Positions 16,314 to 24,411 of a stretch of DNA of 64,000 nucleotides are shown here, piece by piece (position 1 is the first letter of the stretch; each line of letters opens with the position of its first letter). The notes beneath the pieces are model-generated. The model was not told the origin of the DNA, ran no database searches, and saw nothing but the letters and a program-made list of their open reading frames with translations. Source of the stretch: Bradyrhizobium sp. 170 (GTDB taxonomy: Bacteria > Pseudomonadota > Alphaproteobacteria > Rhizobiales > Xanthobacteraceae); NCBI RefSeq assembly GCF_023101085.1, contig NZ_CP064703.1, forward strand, positions 5,208,001 through 5,272,000, written 5' to 3'. Position numbers and translations under genes: made by a program.

Positions 16314-17183
16314 ATGACGAATGCTATCCTGACCGGCCTGATGCTGGGCGGCATGTATGCGCTCATCGCCATGGGGCTCACGCTCCAGTACGGCGTTGCG
16401 CGCATCATGAACCTCTCCTACGGCGAGTTTCTGATTGCAGCCGCCTTTGCCTCGCACTGGCTGTTCACGGGCTGGGCGATCAGTCCGTTTGTCGGACTGA
16501 CGCTGGTCGTGCCTGCGGCCTTCCTGCTGAACTTCGCGATCTACAAGCTGCTGCTCACGCCGCTGGTGCGCCGCGCGCCCAACCGCGACGCACTCGAGGT
16601 CGACAGCATTCTCGCAACCTTCGGGCTTACCTTCGTCATTCAGGGCTCGATGCTCGCGCTGTTTGGCGGGGCCTATTACAGCTACTCGTTCCTCGCCTTC
16701 CCGGTGCAGTTTCTCGGCGAGACCGTTGCGGCCAACCGCCTCGCCGCTCTCGGCATCACCATCCTGCTTGGCCTTGTGCTTTATCTGGCTCTGACACGGA
16801 CCCGCGCCGGCACGGCGGTACGCGCCGTTGCCGTCGATCCCTTTGCCGCCCAGCTTGTCGCCATCAACGTGCCGCAGGCCTCCGCTCTTACCTTTGCACT
16901 GGGCGGCGCGCTGGTCGCGGCGGCTGGCGTGCTGGTCAGCACCTTCCTCACCTTCAGCGCGTCATCCGGCGTGGTCTTCACGATGAAGGCGTTGATCGTC
17001 GTCGTGATGGGCGGCGTCGGCAACATGCTCGGCTGCCTGGTTGCGGGCCTGGCGCTTGGTCTCAGCGAGTCGCTGGTTGCCTCCTATGTCGATCCCGGCC
17101 TGACGCTGGCGGTCAATTTCGCCCTGTTCCTCACCGTGTTGCTGGTGAAGCCGGCCGGCCTGTTCGGCAGGGCGACACGATGA
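16314..17183 (+). CDS. livH: Branched-chain-type ABC transporter permease (LivH family)
   Basis: 289 residues with about eight membrane segments. Typical LivH opening (LTGLMLGGMYALIAMGLTLQYGVARIMNLSYGEF) and the cytoplasmic loop motif (RTRAGTAVRAVAVDPFAAQLVAINV), later MKALIVVVMGGVGNMLGCLVAGLALGLSES. Forms the translocation pore with LivM. Its stop overlaps the LivM start by four bases. The symbol names the family; the substrate is probably not a branched-chain amino acid. Confidence 0.92.
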   Translation: MTNAILTGLMLGGMYALIAMGLTLQYGVARIMNLSYGEFLIAAAFASHWLFTGWAISPFVGLTLVVPAAFLLNFAIYKLLLTPLVRRAPNRDALEVDSILATFGLTFVIQGSMLALFGGAYYSYSFLAFPVQFLGETVAANRLAALGITILLGLVLYLALTRTRAGTAVRAVAVDPFAAQLVAINVPQASALTFALGGALVAAAGVLVSTFLTFSASSGVVFTMKALIVVVMGGVGNMLGCLVAGLALGLSESLVASYVDPGLTLAVNFALFLTVLLVKPAGLFGRATR

Positions 17184-18124
17184 CCGCGCGAACCGCAGGC
17201 CTCGGTGTCCTCACGCTCGTAGCCCTTGTGCTGCTGGCCTTCGTGCCGCGTCTCGGCAATCCCTATTACCTCGCGCTCGCCATCAGCCTCTTGCAGTACA
17301 CCGTGCTGGCAACGGCCTGGGGCATGTTCTCAGGCCCCACACGCTACGTCTCGCTGGCAACGACCGCCTTCTTTGGTGTCGGTGCCTACACGGTTGCCGT
17401 GCTCGGCGAGATATTGCCCTGGCCGCTGGTGCTGCTGATCGCAGCGGCCCTCGGCGCCTTCGTGGCAGCCATTGTCGGGCTCTCGACGCTGCGCCTGAGC
17501 GGCGTGTATTTCGTCATCTTCACATTTGGCCTCACTGAGTTGATCCGCCAACTCGTGGTCTGGTTCGAGGTCAACAAATCGCGCGTGCTCGGGCGCTATG
17601 TCTTCGTCGACATCACCCAGGCCGATATTTACTGGCAGTTGCTGGCGCTCGCGGCGGCCGTGTTCCTGCTGGGCTGGCTGATCGCGCGATCTCGCCTCGG
17701 CTTTGCGCTGCGCGTCATTGGCGAAGATGAGACCGTCGCCAAGCATTGCGGGATCGATACCACCTTCGCCAAGGTCGCCCTGTTCACGATCAGCGCCACC
17801 GTCATGACGCTGGTCGGCGCGATCATGGCGCCGCGCTGGACCTATATCGAACCATCGATCGCCTTCAATTCGATGATCTCGTTTCAGGTGCTGATCATGG
17901 CGCTGCTCGGCGGTGCGCACCGGCTGTGGGGGCCGGTGCTCGGCGCCGTGCCGCTGACCCTGTTGTTCGAGCTCCTGAGCGCGCGTTTTCCGAATACGTT
18001 CACGATCATCCTCGGCTGCATCTTCCTGCTGATCGTTTACATGCTGCCGCGGGGCGTAGCGGGATTGATCGAGAAGCTGGCGGCGGCGCCGGGCGGCAAA
18101 ACCACCGGACGGGTGGCCGCATGA
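17180..18124 (+). CDS. livM: Branched-chain-type ABC transporter permease (LivM family)
   Basis: 314 residues with eight to ten hydrophobic segments. Family features: SLLQYTVLATAWGMFSGPTRYVSL, FFGVGAYTVAVL, the EAA-like cytoplasmic stretch SRLGFALRVIGEDETVAKHCGI, and the late GGAHRLWGPVLGAVPL. The start ATG is inside the last codons of livH and its stop overlaps the livG start as ATGA, so the three are translationally coupled. Confidence 0.92.
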   Translation: MTARTAGLGVLTLVALVLLAFVPRLGNPYYLALAISLLQYTVLATAWGMFSGPTRYVSLATTAFFGVGAYTVAVLGEILPWPLVLLIAAALGAFVAAIVGLSTLRLSGVYFVIFTFGLTELIRQLVVWFEVNKSRVLGRYVFVDITQADIYWQLLALAAAVFLLGWLIARSRLGFALRVIGEDETVAKHCGIDTTFAKVALFTISATVMTLVGAIMAPRWTYIEPSIAFNSMISFQVLIMALLGGAHRLWGPVLGAVPLTLLFELLSARFPNTFTIILGCIFLLIVYMLPRGVAGLIEKLAAAPGGKTTGRVAA

Positions 18125-18870
18125 TCAGGGAAAGCGGAACACCGGTACTCGAGGTCGCCGGCCTGCGGCGCGCTTTCGGCGGGCTGGTTGCGGTCAACGA
18201 CCTAGGTTTTGCGGTCGGGCACGGTGAAATCATGGGCCTGCTCGGCCCCAACGGGTCCGGCAAGACGACGGCGCTCAATCTGATGTCGGGCGTGCTGCGT
18301 CCCGATGCCGGCACCATCCGCCTGATGGGCCGGAACATCGCCGGCCTCGCCTCGTACCGGATCGCGCGGCTCGGCCTGGCGCGGACATTTCAGCTCGTCC
18401 GCGTGCTCGATGGCATGGATTGCCGCGAGAACATCAGGGCGGGGCTGGCGTTCCAGAAGCCGCATCTGCCCGCCACCGAGGCCGAGGTCCGGATCGACAC
18501 GCTCCTCGATCGCGTCGGCCTTGCCGGGCACGACCGGCGGCCGGCGGCCGACCTCACCTATATCGACCGCAAGCGCCTGGAGCTCGCACGCGCCCTCGCC
18601 GCCAGGCCGCGGCTGCTGCTGCTCGACGAATGGCTCGCGGGCTTAAATCCATCCGAACTCATGATCGGCATCGACCTGATCCGGTCGCTGAAGGCTGATG
18701 GCATCACCATCGTGCTGGTCGAACATGTGATGAACGCGGTGCGCGCGCTGTGCGATCGTTGCGTCGTGATGAGCAGTGGCCGCAAGATCGCCGAAGGCGC
18801 GACCGCTGATGTTCTGAGCGATGCGGCCGTCGTGAAGGCCTATCTCGGCGGAGTAGCCGCCGATGCTTGA
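18121..18870 (+). CDS. livG: Branched-chain-type ABC transporter ATP-binding protein (LivG family) with degenerate signature
   Basis: 249 residues starting at 18121; a longer open frame from 17746 only shadows livM. Walker A is canonical (GLLGPNGSGKTT), Walker B is LLLLDEWLAGLNP with Trp where most ABC ATPases have Pro (DEP), and an H-loop His stands in LVEHVMN. The signature, normally LSxGQ, reads LTYIDRKRLELARAL. Related LivG subgroups also carry altered signatures, so the protein is probably functional as a heterodimer with LivF, whose signature is normal. Confidence 0.9.
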   Translation: MIRESGTPVLEVAGLRRAFGGLVAVNDLGFAVGHGEIMGLLGPNGSGKTTALNLMSGVLRPDAGTIRLMGRNIAGLASYRIARLGLARTFQLVRVLDGMDCRENIRAGLAFQKPHLPATEAEVRIDTLLDRVGLAGHDRRPAADLTYIDRKRLELARALAARPRLLLLDEWLAGLNPSELMIGIDLIRSLKADGITIVLVEHVMNAVRALCDRCVVMSSGRKIAEGATADVLSDAAVVKAYLGGVAADA

Positions 18871-19582
18871 GGTCAGAAATCTCAGCCTGGCGTATGGCCT
18901 GCATCGCGCGCTCGACGGCGTCGCGCTCAGTGTCGGGGCCGGCGAGATCGTGACGATCCTCGGCGCCAACGGCGCGGGCAAGACCTCGCTTCTGAAAGCC
19001 ATCGCGGGCGTCGTACGCACACTTCCAGGCAAGCAGGTGAGCCTCGCCGGCCGCGATATCTCGGCGCTCCCGGCACACGAGATCGTCGAAAGCGGATTGG
19101 CGCTGGTCCCCGAAGGCCGCGGCATATTCGGCGACCTGACGGTCAAGGAAAATCTCCTGCTCGGTGCCAACCCGAAGCGCGCCCGCGACGGCGAAGCGGC
19201 GCGGCGCGAACAGGTGCTGGGGCTATTCCCCCGCCTGCGCGAACGCGCCGCCCAGATCGCGCGCACCATGAGCGGCGGCGAACAGCAGATGCTCGCCATC
19301 GGCCGCGCGCTGATGTCCAATCCGGACATTTTGCTGCTCGACGAACCCTCGCTCGGGCTCTCGCCCGCCATGGTGCAGGAGTTGTTCGCAACGCTTCGGC
19401 GGGTGCGCGAGGCCGGCGTCGGATTACTGCTCGTTGAGCAGAACGCGCAGGAGAGCCTGCGGATTGCCGATCGCGGCTATGTGCTCGAAAACGGCATCAT
19501 CGTCGGGCATGGCACCGCCGATCATCTGAAATCCGATCCCGCCGTCCAGCGCGCCTATCTCGGCGGCGCACCATCATCGTAA
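18863..19582 (+). CDS. livF: Branched-chain-type ABC transporter ATP-binding protein (LivF family)
   Basis: 239 residues, the usual size. Walker A GANGAGKTS, signature MSGGEQQM, Walker B ILLLDEPSLGLSP, H-loop replaced by LVEQN as is normal in LivF. The ATG overlaps the end of livG by eight bases. It supplies the complete catalytic half that pairs with the aberrant LivG signature. Confidence 0.93.
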   Translation: MLEVRNLSLAYGLHRALDGVALSVGAGEIVTILGANGAGKTSLLKAIAGVVRTLPGKQVSLAGRDISALPAHEIVESGLALVPEGRGIFGDLTVKENLLLGANPKRARDGEAARREQVLGLFPRLRERAAQIARTMSGGEQQMLAIGRALMSNPDILLLDEPSLGLSPAMVQELFATLRRVREAGVGLLLVEQNAQESLRIADRGYVLENGIIVGHGTADHLKSDPAVQRAYLGGAPSS

Positions 19583-19604
19583 CGCCACGCCAAAGGAGAA
19601 AGCC

Positions 19605-21056
19605 ATGTACGAAATCACGCTGCTGCTCGAGAGCAAGGATGTCCCGGCGTCGAACGGTGCGACGTTCGATCGCCTCAACCCCGTCACGGGTGACGTCGCA
19701 AGCCGCGCCGCGGCGGCCCAGATCGCGGATGCGAAGCGCGCGGCCGATACCGCCGCAGCCGCCTTCCCGGCGTGGTCCGCCACCGGCCCAAATGCCCGGC
19801 GCGCGATCCTGCTGAAAGCCGCCGATCTTCTGGCGTCGAAGGCTCCGCAATTCATCGAGCTGATGGCAGCCGAAACCGGGGCGACCGCCGGCTGGGCCGG
19901 CTTCAACGTTCACCTCGCCGCCGGCATGCTGCGCGAGGCCGCCGCCATGACCACGCAGATCTCGGGCGAAGTCATCCCCTCGGACAAGCCGGGCTGCATC
20001 GCCATGGCCGTTCGCCAGCCCGCGGGCGTGGTGCTGAGCATGGCGCCGTGGAACGCGCCGGTCATTCTCGGTGTGCGCGCCATCGCGCTGCCGCTGGCCT
20101 GCGGCAACACCGTGGTGTTGAAGGCTTCCGAAATCTGTCCGGGTACCCATCGGCTGATCGCGGAGTGCCTGCGCGACGCGGGCCTGCCGCCGGGCGTCCT
20201 CAACGTCATCACCAACGCACCGGAAGACGCCCCTGCCCTGATCGAAATGCTGATCGGCCATCCCGCCGTGCGCCGGGTCAATTTCACCGGCTCGACGCGG
20301 GTCGGCCGCATCATCGCACAGGTCGCGGCCAAATATCTCAAGCCGGCGTTGCTGGAACTCGGCGGCAAGGCGCCGATGATCGTGCTTGACGATGCCGATA
20401 TCGACGCGGCCGTTGCCGCCGCGGCGTTCGGCGCCTTCATGAACCAGGGCCAGATCTGCATGTCGACCGAGCGCCTCGTCGTCGACGAGAAGATCGCCGA
20501 CACCTTCGTGACCAAACTCGCCGCGAAGGCCGGATCGCTGGTCGCCGGCGATCCCCGCAAGGGCAATGCGCCGCTGGGATCGCTGATCGGCACCGATGCC
20601 GCGGCCCGCATCCAGGCCCTGATCAACGACGCCGTCAGCAAGGGCGCCAAGGTGGTCGCAGGCGGGCGCAGCGAGGGCACGCTGATGTCGGCAACGGTCA
20701 TCGACGGCGTCAACTCGTCGATGCGCATTTACGGCGAGGAGTCGTTCGGGCCGGTGGTCTGCATCGTGCGGGTCAACGGTGTGGACGAAGCCGTGCGGGT
20801 CGCCAATGACACCGAATACGGGCTATCGGCCGCCGTGTTCGGCCGCGATATCGCCCGCGCCTTCGAGGTCGCCAAACGGATCGATTCCGGCATCTGCCAT
20901 GTCAACGGCCCCACCGTTCACGACGAGGCGCAAATGCCGTTCGGCGGCGTCAAGGCGTCGGGCTATGGCCGCTTCGGCGGCAAGGCCGGCATTGCCGAAT
21001 TCACTGAGCTACGCTGGATCACGATCGAGACCGGACCGCAGCATTATCCGATATAG
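19605..21056 (+). CDS. Aldehyde dehydrogenase, salicylaldehyde/vanillin dehydrogenase type
   Basis: NAD(P)-dependent oxidation of an aldehyde to the acid; 483 residues. Catalytic C285 in GQICMSTER, general base E251 in LELGGKAP, nucleotide-binding NFTGSTRVG and the oxyanion Asn in MAPWNAP are all present. The combination of MSTER after the catalytic Cys and the C-terminal HDEAQMPFGGVKASGYGRFGG recalls salicylaldehyde and vanillin dehydrogenases rather than betaine or succinate-semialdehyde enzymes. It lies 22 bases after livF behind AAAGGAGAAA, so it belongs to the transporter operon and suggests import of an aromatic aldehyde or precursor. Substrate is inferred. Confidence 0.88.
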   Translation: MYEITLLLESKDVPASNGATFDRLNPVTGDVASRAAAAQIADAKRAADTAAAAFPAWSATGPNARRAILLKAADLLASKAPQFIELMAAETGATAGWAGFNVHLAAGMLREAAAMTTQISGEVIPSDKPGCIAMAVRQPAGVVLSMAPWNAPVILGVRAIALPLACGNTVVLKASEICPGTHRLIAECLRDAGLPPGVLNVITNAPEDAPALIEMLIGHPAVRRVNFTGSTRVGRIIAQVAAKYLKPALLELGGKAPMIVLDDADIDAAVAAAAFGAFMNQGQICMSTERLVVDEKIADTFVTKLAAKAGSLVAGDPRKGNAPLGSLIGTDAAARIQALINDAVSKGAKVVAGGRSEGTLMSATVIDGVNSSMRIYGEESFGPVVCIVRVNGVDEAVRVANDTEYGLSAAVFGRDIARAFEVAKRIDSGICHVNGPTVHDEAQMPFGGVKASGYGRFGGKAGIAEFTELRWITIETGPQHYPI

Positions 21057-21060
21057 AATC

Positions 21061-21083
21061 TGGCTCTGATTGAATCAGAGCCA
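21061..21083. terminator. Hairpin between convergent genes, probable terminator
   Basis: TGGCTCTGATT, one G, AATCAGAGCCA: a perfect 11-pair palindrome immediately after the aldehyde dehydrogenase stop. It is followed by TATTCTAGATTCTTGTTTT rather than a pure T run. It may serve both this operon and the converging tonB gene. Confidence 0.55.
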
Positions 21084-21100
21084 TATTCTAGATTCTTGTT

Positions 21101-21150
21101 TTGACGCGTTTTCTTCACGCGAACCGGTATCCACTTCGCTCGAAAACGCC
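21101..21150. repeat. Short palindromic repeat (GCGTTTTC...GAAAACGC with a conserved core)
   Basis: TTGACGCGTTTTCTTCACGC, GAACCGGTATCCACTTCGCT, CGAAAACGCC read continuously. The outer GCGTTTTC and GAAAACGC pair and GAACCGGT forms the centre. It resembles a dispersed intergenic element common in Bradyrhizobium-like genomes, by recall. Confidence 0.6.
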
Positions 21151-21171
21151 ATGGCCGGGAGTGGCGACGCG

Positions 21172-21963
21172 TCAGCTCTTGGTCTTGACGCGGAAGATCA
21201 CCGGCAGGGTGAAAGTCAGGCCTTCGTCGGCGATGACAGGCGGTGGCATCGGCACCGGATCGGAGCGCCGCACCATCGCCAGCGCCGCCTCGTCGAAGGC
21301 CGTATCGCCCGAGCCCTTTTCGATATCGGTCGAGAGCACGTGGCCCATGCGGTCGAGCGTGAAGCGAATCTGGATCTCGGCGGATTTTTGCTGCCGTTCC
21401 TTCGGGTACCGCTTGTGCTTGTCGAGATGCGCGACCAGCTCCTTCTGCCAGGTCGCGCGTGCACGCCGCGCGCTCTCGCCGGTACCGATCACCGGCGCGA
21501 CGGAACGCTGCCCTTCCGGAATGGCCTCCGAACTCGGCGTCGCGGTGGCTTCGGCGGCAATCGACTCGGTGGAAGCCTGCGTCTGCACCGCCGCGATCTT
21601 CGGATCGTCCTCTTTCGGCTTCTTCGATTCGGTCTCCGTCACCACCCGGTCGGCCTCTTCAGGCTCGGTCGGCCTGTCCTGCGGCAGCTCGGTTTCCTTG
21701 ACCTCGGCCTTCTGCTCGGAGAGCTGAGGCGACGCAGCGGAAGCATCGGTATCCGGACCCGGTGGGAGGTCGGTCACCTCCCGACGGACAGAGGCCATTT
21801 CGAGCCCGATCTCGATCGCCGATGCACCAAGCGCGTCATCGGCTTCCTCGGTCTGCAAATGCACAATCGCCAGCGCCGCGCCGCCGACGTGAAGCGCGAG
21901 CGCGATTACCGCGGCGGAAATCCAGAGCCGCCGGGATGGCTTTTGCTCGTCGGGGCCGGTCAA
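21172..21963 (-). CDS. tonB: TonB-family energy transducer
   Basis: 263 residues. One N-terminal membrane segment (LWISAAVIALALHVGGAALAI, with the His common in TonB anchors), a long Pro/Glu/Lys-rich periplasmic spacer, and a C-terminal TonB domain (YPKERQQKSAEIQIRFTLDRMGHV...FDEAALAMVRRSDPVPMPP). It transmits the proton-motive force from ExbB/ExbD to outer-membrane receptors. Its start overlaps the exbD stop by four bases. No TonB-dependent receptor gene is in the window. Confidence 0.92.
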   Translation of the reverse strand: MTGPDEQKPSRRLWISAAVIALALHVGGAALAIVHLQTEEADDALGASAIEIGLEMASVRREVTDLPPGPDTDASAASPQLSEQKAEVKETELPQDRPTEPEEADRVVTETESKKPKEDDPKIAAVQTQASTESIAAEATATPSSEAIPEGQRSVAPVIGTGESARRARATWQKELVAHLDKHKRYPKERQQKSAEIQIRFTLDRMGHVLSTDIEKGSGDTAFDEAALAMVRRSDPVPMPPPVIADEGLTFTLPVIFRVKTKS

Positions 21964-22427
21964 GGCTTTGCCGGCGCCGCTTGCGCCGCGGCTACTTCGG
22001 GAACGCCTTCGAGCGCCACCAGCTTGATCTTGGAATAGCCACCGGCGCGCAGGATTTCGAGAATGTCCATCAATTCGCCGTAAGGCACGGCGCGGTCGGC
22101 GCGCAGGAAGATGTGGCGTTCCTTGCTGGCATCGGCCATCGCATCGAGCGAGCGCACCAGGTCGACGCGCTTGACCATGTTTTCCCCGATCGCAACCGAG
22201 AGATCCGGCTTGATGCTGACATAGGTCGGCTTGTCCGGCTTCTTCTGCGGGGTCGCGGTCGAGGTCGGCAAATCGATCGGCAGGTCGACGGTCGATAGCG
22301 GCGCCGCGACCATGAAGATAATCAGGAGGACCAGAATGACGTCGATGAACGGCGTGACGTTGATCTCGTGCGATTCCGCAAAATCGCTGTCGTCATCGAG
22401 GTCGGTGTCTGCGATCGAGGCGCCCAT
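21960..22427 (-). CDS. exbD: ExbD biopolymer transport protein
   Basis: 155 residues. Single membrane segment VTPFIDVILVLLIIFMVAAPL carrying the essential Asp of the ExbD/TolR family, preceded by HEINVTPF and followed by a periplasmic domain (RADRAVPYGELMDILEILRAGGY.KIKLVALEG). It forms the proton channel with ExbB. Three bases separate it from exbB. Confidence 0.93.
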   Translation of the reverse strand: MGASIADTDLDDDSDFAESHEINVTPFIDVILVLLIIFMVAAPLSTVDLPIDLPTSTATPQKKPDKPTYVSIKPDLSVAIGENMVKRVDLVRSLDAMADASKERHIFLRADRAVPYGELMDILEILRAGGYSKIKLVALEGVPEVAAAQAAPAKP

Positions 22428-22430
22428 TGC

Positions 22431-23396
22431 CTACTCCGCTGCTCCACGGGCGCGCTGCCCGCCGCTAACGTGCGTGCGGTCGAGATCGCGCGACAACAGG
22501 CGCCCTGCGGCACCTGACGCGCGGTTGACCAGTTCGAGGTAGCCTTTGGTAACCCGCGCGAAGTGATTGTAGATGATGACGGCGGGGATTGCCGCGACGA
22601 GGCCGATGGCGGTGGCCAGCAGCGCTTCGGCAATGCCGGGCGCCACCACGGCGAGGTTCGTGGTCTGCGATTTCGAAATGCCGATGAAGCTGTTCATGAT
22701 GCCCCAGACGGTGCCGAACAGTCCGACGAAGGGCGACGTTGCGCCGATCGTTGCCAACAGGCCCATGCCGAGCCGGATGCGCCGTGCCTCGGCGCGCACG
22801 ATTTCGGCAAAACTGGAAGCGGCGCGCTCCTTGATGCCAGCGTCGCTCGATATGCCCGCCGACAGCCGCGCCTCACGCATCGCTGCCGCAAGGAAGGACG
22901 CCAGCACGCTGCCCTTGGCGCCCAGCGCGAACTGCGCTTCCGCCAGCGACCGCGCGTCGCCGATCTTGGCCAGCGCCGAGCGCACCTTGCGCTGAACGAC
23001 CGTCAGCTCGAGCATCTTGGCGATGAAGATGGTCCAGGTCACCAGCGAGGCAAAGGCAAGGCCGATCATGACCGCCTTGACCACCACGTCGGCCGACTTG
23101 AACATCGTCCACGGCGACAATTCCTTGAGTTCGGCGGCCGCGGCCTTCAGCAATTTGCCCTCGCGCTCCGCCGGCGTGGCGGCCGCGTCCGAAGCTGCGG
23201 CCGGCGCAGCAGCGGCGGCCGGCTGGGACAGCGTGGCCGGAGGCTGCGATACGGCAGGCGCCTGCTGGGCCACGGGTGCGGATGGTGCCGCAGGGGTCGC
23301 GCCCTGCTGGGCCGACGACGACCCCGCCAGCGACAGCATCGCCAGCGCCGAGATCACCGCAAATGTCGTCACGCGAGAAAGAGACATGTTCTTCAT
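22431..23396 (-). CDS. exbB: ExbB biopolymer transport protein with cleavable N-terminal extension
   Basis: 321 residues. Begins with a signal-like segment ([27 protein letters not shown]) and an Ala/Pro-rich periplasmic stretch of about 70 residues, as in the long ExbB form of many Alphaproteobacteria, then three membrane segments with the family motifs [20 protein letters not shown] and [20 protein letters not shown]. It probably forms the pentameric stator. Its start overlaps the end of the piuC-like gene by four bases, giving a piuC-exbB-exbD-tonB order. Confidence 0.93.
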   Translation of the reverse strand: MKNMSLSRVTTFAVISALAMLSLAGSSSAQQGATPAAPSAPVAQQAPAVSQPPATLSQPAAAAAPAAASDAAATPAEREGKLLKAAAAELKELSPWTMFKSADVVVKAVMIGLAFASLVTWTIFIAKMLELTVVQRKVRSALAKIGDARSLAEAQFALGAKGSVLASFLAAAMREARLSAGISSDAGIKERAASSFAEIVRAEARRIRLGMGLLATIGATSPFVGLFGTVWGIMNSFIGISKSQTTNLAVVAPGIAEALLATAIGLVAAIPAVIIYNHFARVTKGYLELVNRASGAAGRLLSRDLDRTHVSGGQRARGAAE

Positions 23397-24039
23397 ACTT
23401 CGGCCCAGTAGCGGATCAGGTTGTGATAGATACCGGTCAATTTGACCGTTTCAGGGTCGTCTCGCCCAAGCCGCTCCACCAGGGCCTGGATCGAGGTATC
23501 GAGATCGAAGATCAGGCTGCGGGCGTGGGCATCCCGTACCATGCTCTGCAGCCAGAAAAAAGACGCCACGCGCATACCTCGTGTGACCGGCGTGACCAGA
23601 TACAAACTAGACGCAGGATAAAGCACGAGGTCCCCCGCGGCGAGCTTGATTTCGTGGGAACCATAGAGATCCTCGACCACCAGCTCGCCCCCATCATACT
23701 CGTCCGGCTCCGACAGAAACAACGTCACCGACAGGTCGGTCCGGATCCGCTGGCCGGTGAGACGATCTCCCCTCACCGCGTTGTCGACATGGAGGCCGAA
23801 ATGGTGCCCGCCGGAGGCCACGTAGCGATTAAATAGCGGCGGAAAGATCTGCAGCGGGATCGCCGCCGAGATGGATCTCGGACTGGCCGTCAGCGCCGAA
23901 AGCAGGCGATTGCCGAGCGTTCGCGCAACCTCGCTGTCCGGCGGAAGCTGCTCGTTGCGCTTCACCATCCGATTTGCGCCCCCGCAGTAGAGCGGCCGTC
24001 CTCCCAGGCGGAAGCGTCCGGCGCCATTGCAAAATTCAT
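23393..24039 (-). pseudogene. piuC: PKHD-type Fe(II)/2-oxoglutarate hydroxylase (PiuC/YbiX family), frameshifted near the N-terminus
   Basis: From 23968 downward an uninterrupted frame of 191 residues covers most of the family: iron ligands HVD and the later His (VTPVTRG region), [33 protein letters not shown] and [10 protein letters not shown]. The family is usually near 225 residues. The missing start is found in another frame just upstream: [14 protein letters not shown] (about 24009-23970) fits the conserved WxDGRxTAGxQ motif and would join to VKRNEQLPP if one base were added around 23970-23975. Even then the first 20-25 family residues are not recognisable upstream. A real lesion or a consensus error are both possible. 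The family sits beside exbB/tonB or siderophore receptors in many genomes. Confidence 0.75.
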
Positions 24040-24411
24040 TACGTGCCTTTGATCGATTTCAATTCGCGCAGATCGACATGCGGCGAGTAGTCCCGCGGTA
24101 GGTACCGAGCAAGAAATTTGGGGTCAACGCGATTGGAGCAGGACTCTGGTTGAATACGCTCAGATCACAGCGATTCTAATCTGTAGTTTGAAATGGTTCT
24201 AAGAACTCCGCTGCAACCAATCGCGCATTCACCCTGCTCGCAAGACACACTGACGATCGCGCGTCATTTGGCGCTGGCGCAGAACGCTGCTCGACGGCTG
24301 TTTCAAACCTTTCCAATTGTTTAGGATTTTCAAGCCTTAGTGTTTGTACAGGGCAAGCGGGCGGACTTTAAATCGGCATGCGGGGGAACTTCCTTCAATC
24401 CATGGGCTGAT
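24040..24411. other. Intergenic region between the piuC-exbBD-tonB unit and the efflux operon
   Basis: About 370 bases with higher A+T than the neighbours, carrying divergent promoters by position. No gene was recognised. One candidate iron-control site is listed separately. Confidence 0.5.
24187..24202. promoter_or_regulatory. Candidate iron-control (Irr-like) site
   Basis: TTTGAAATGGTTCTAA is close to the TTAGAA-spacer-TTCTAA inverted repeat that I recall for Irr-controlled promoters in Bradyrhizobium, with one mismatch in the left arm and a four-base spacer. It lies about 150 bases upstream of the piuC-exbB-exbD-tonB unit, which would be expected to be iron-regulated. Confidence 0.3.

Noticed and set aside
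17746..18120. N-terminal extension of livG
   Set aside because: It lies entirely within livM in another frame, and the family start with an ATGA overlap is at 18121.
24045..24170. Small minus-strand frame ending [22 protein letters not shown] upstream of piuC
   Set aside because: No start codon, about 40 codons only, and no recognised family; chance open frame is more likely.
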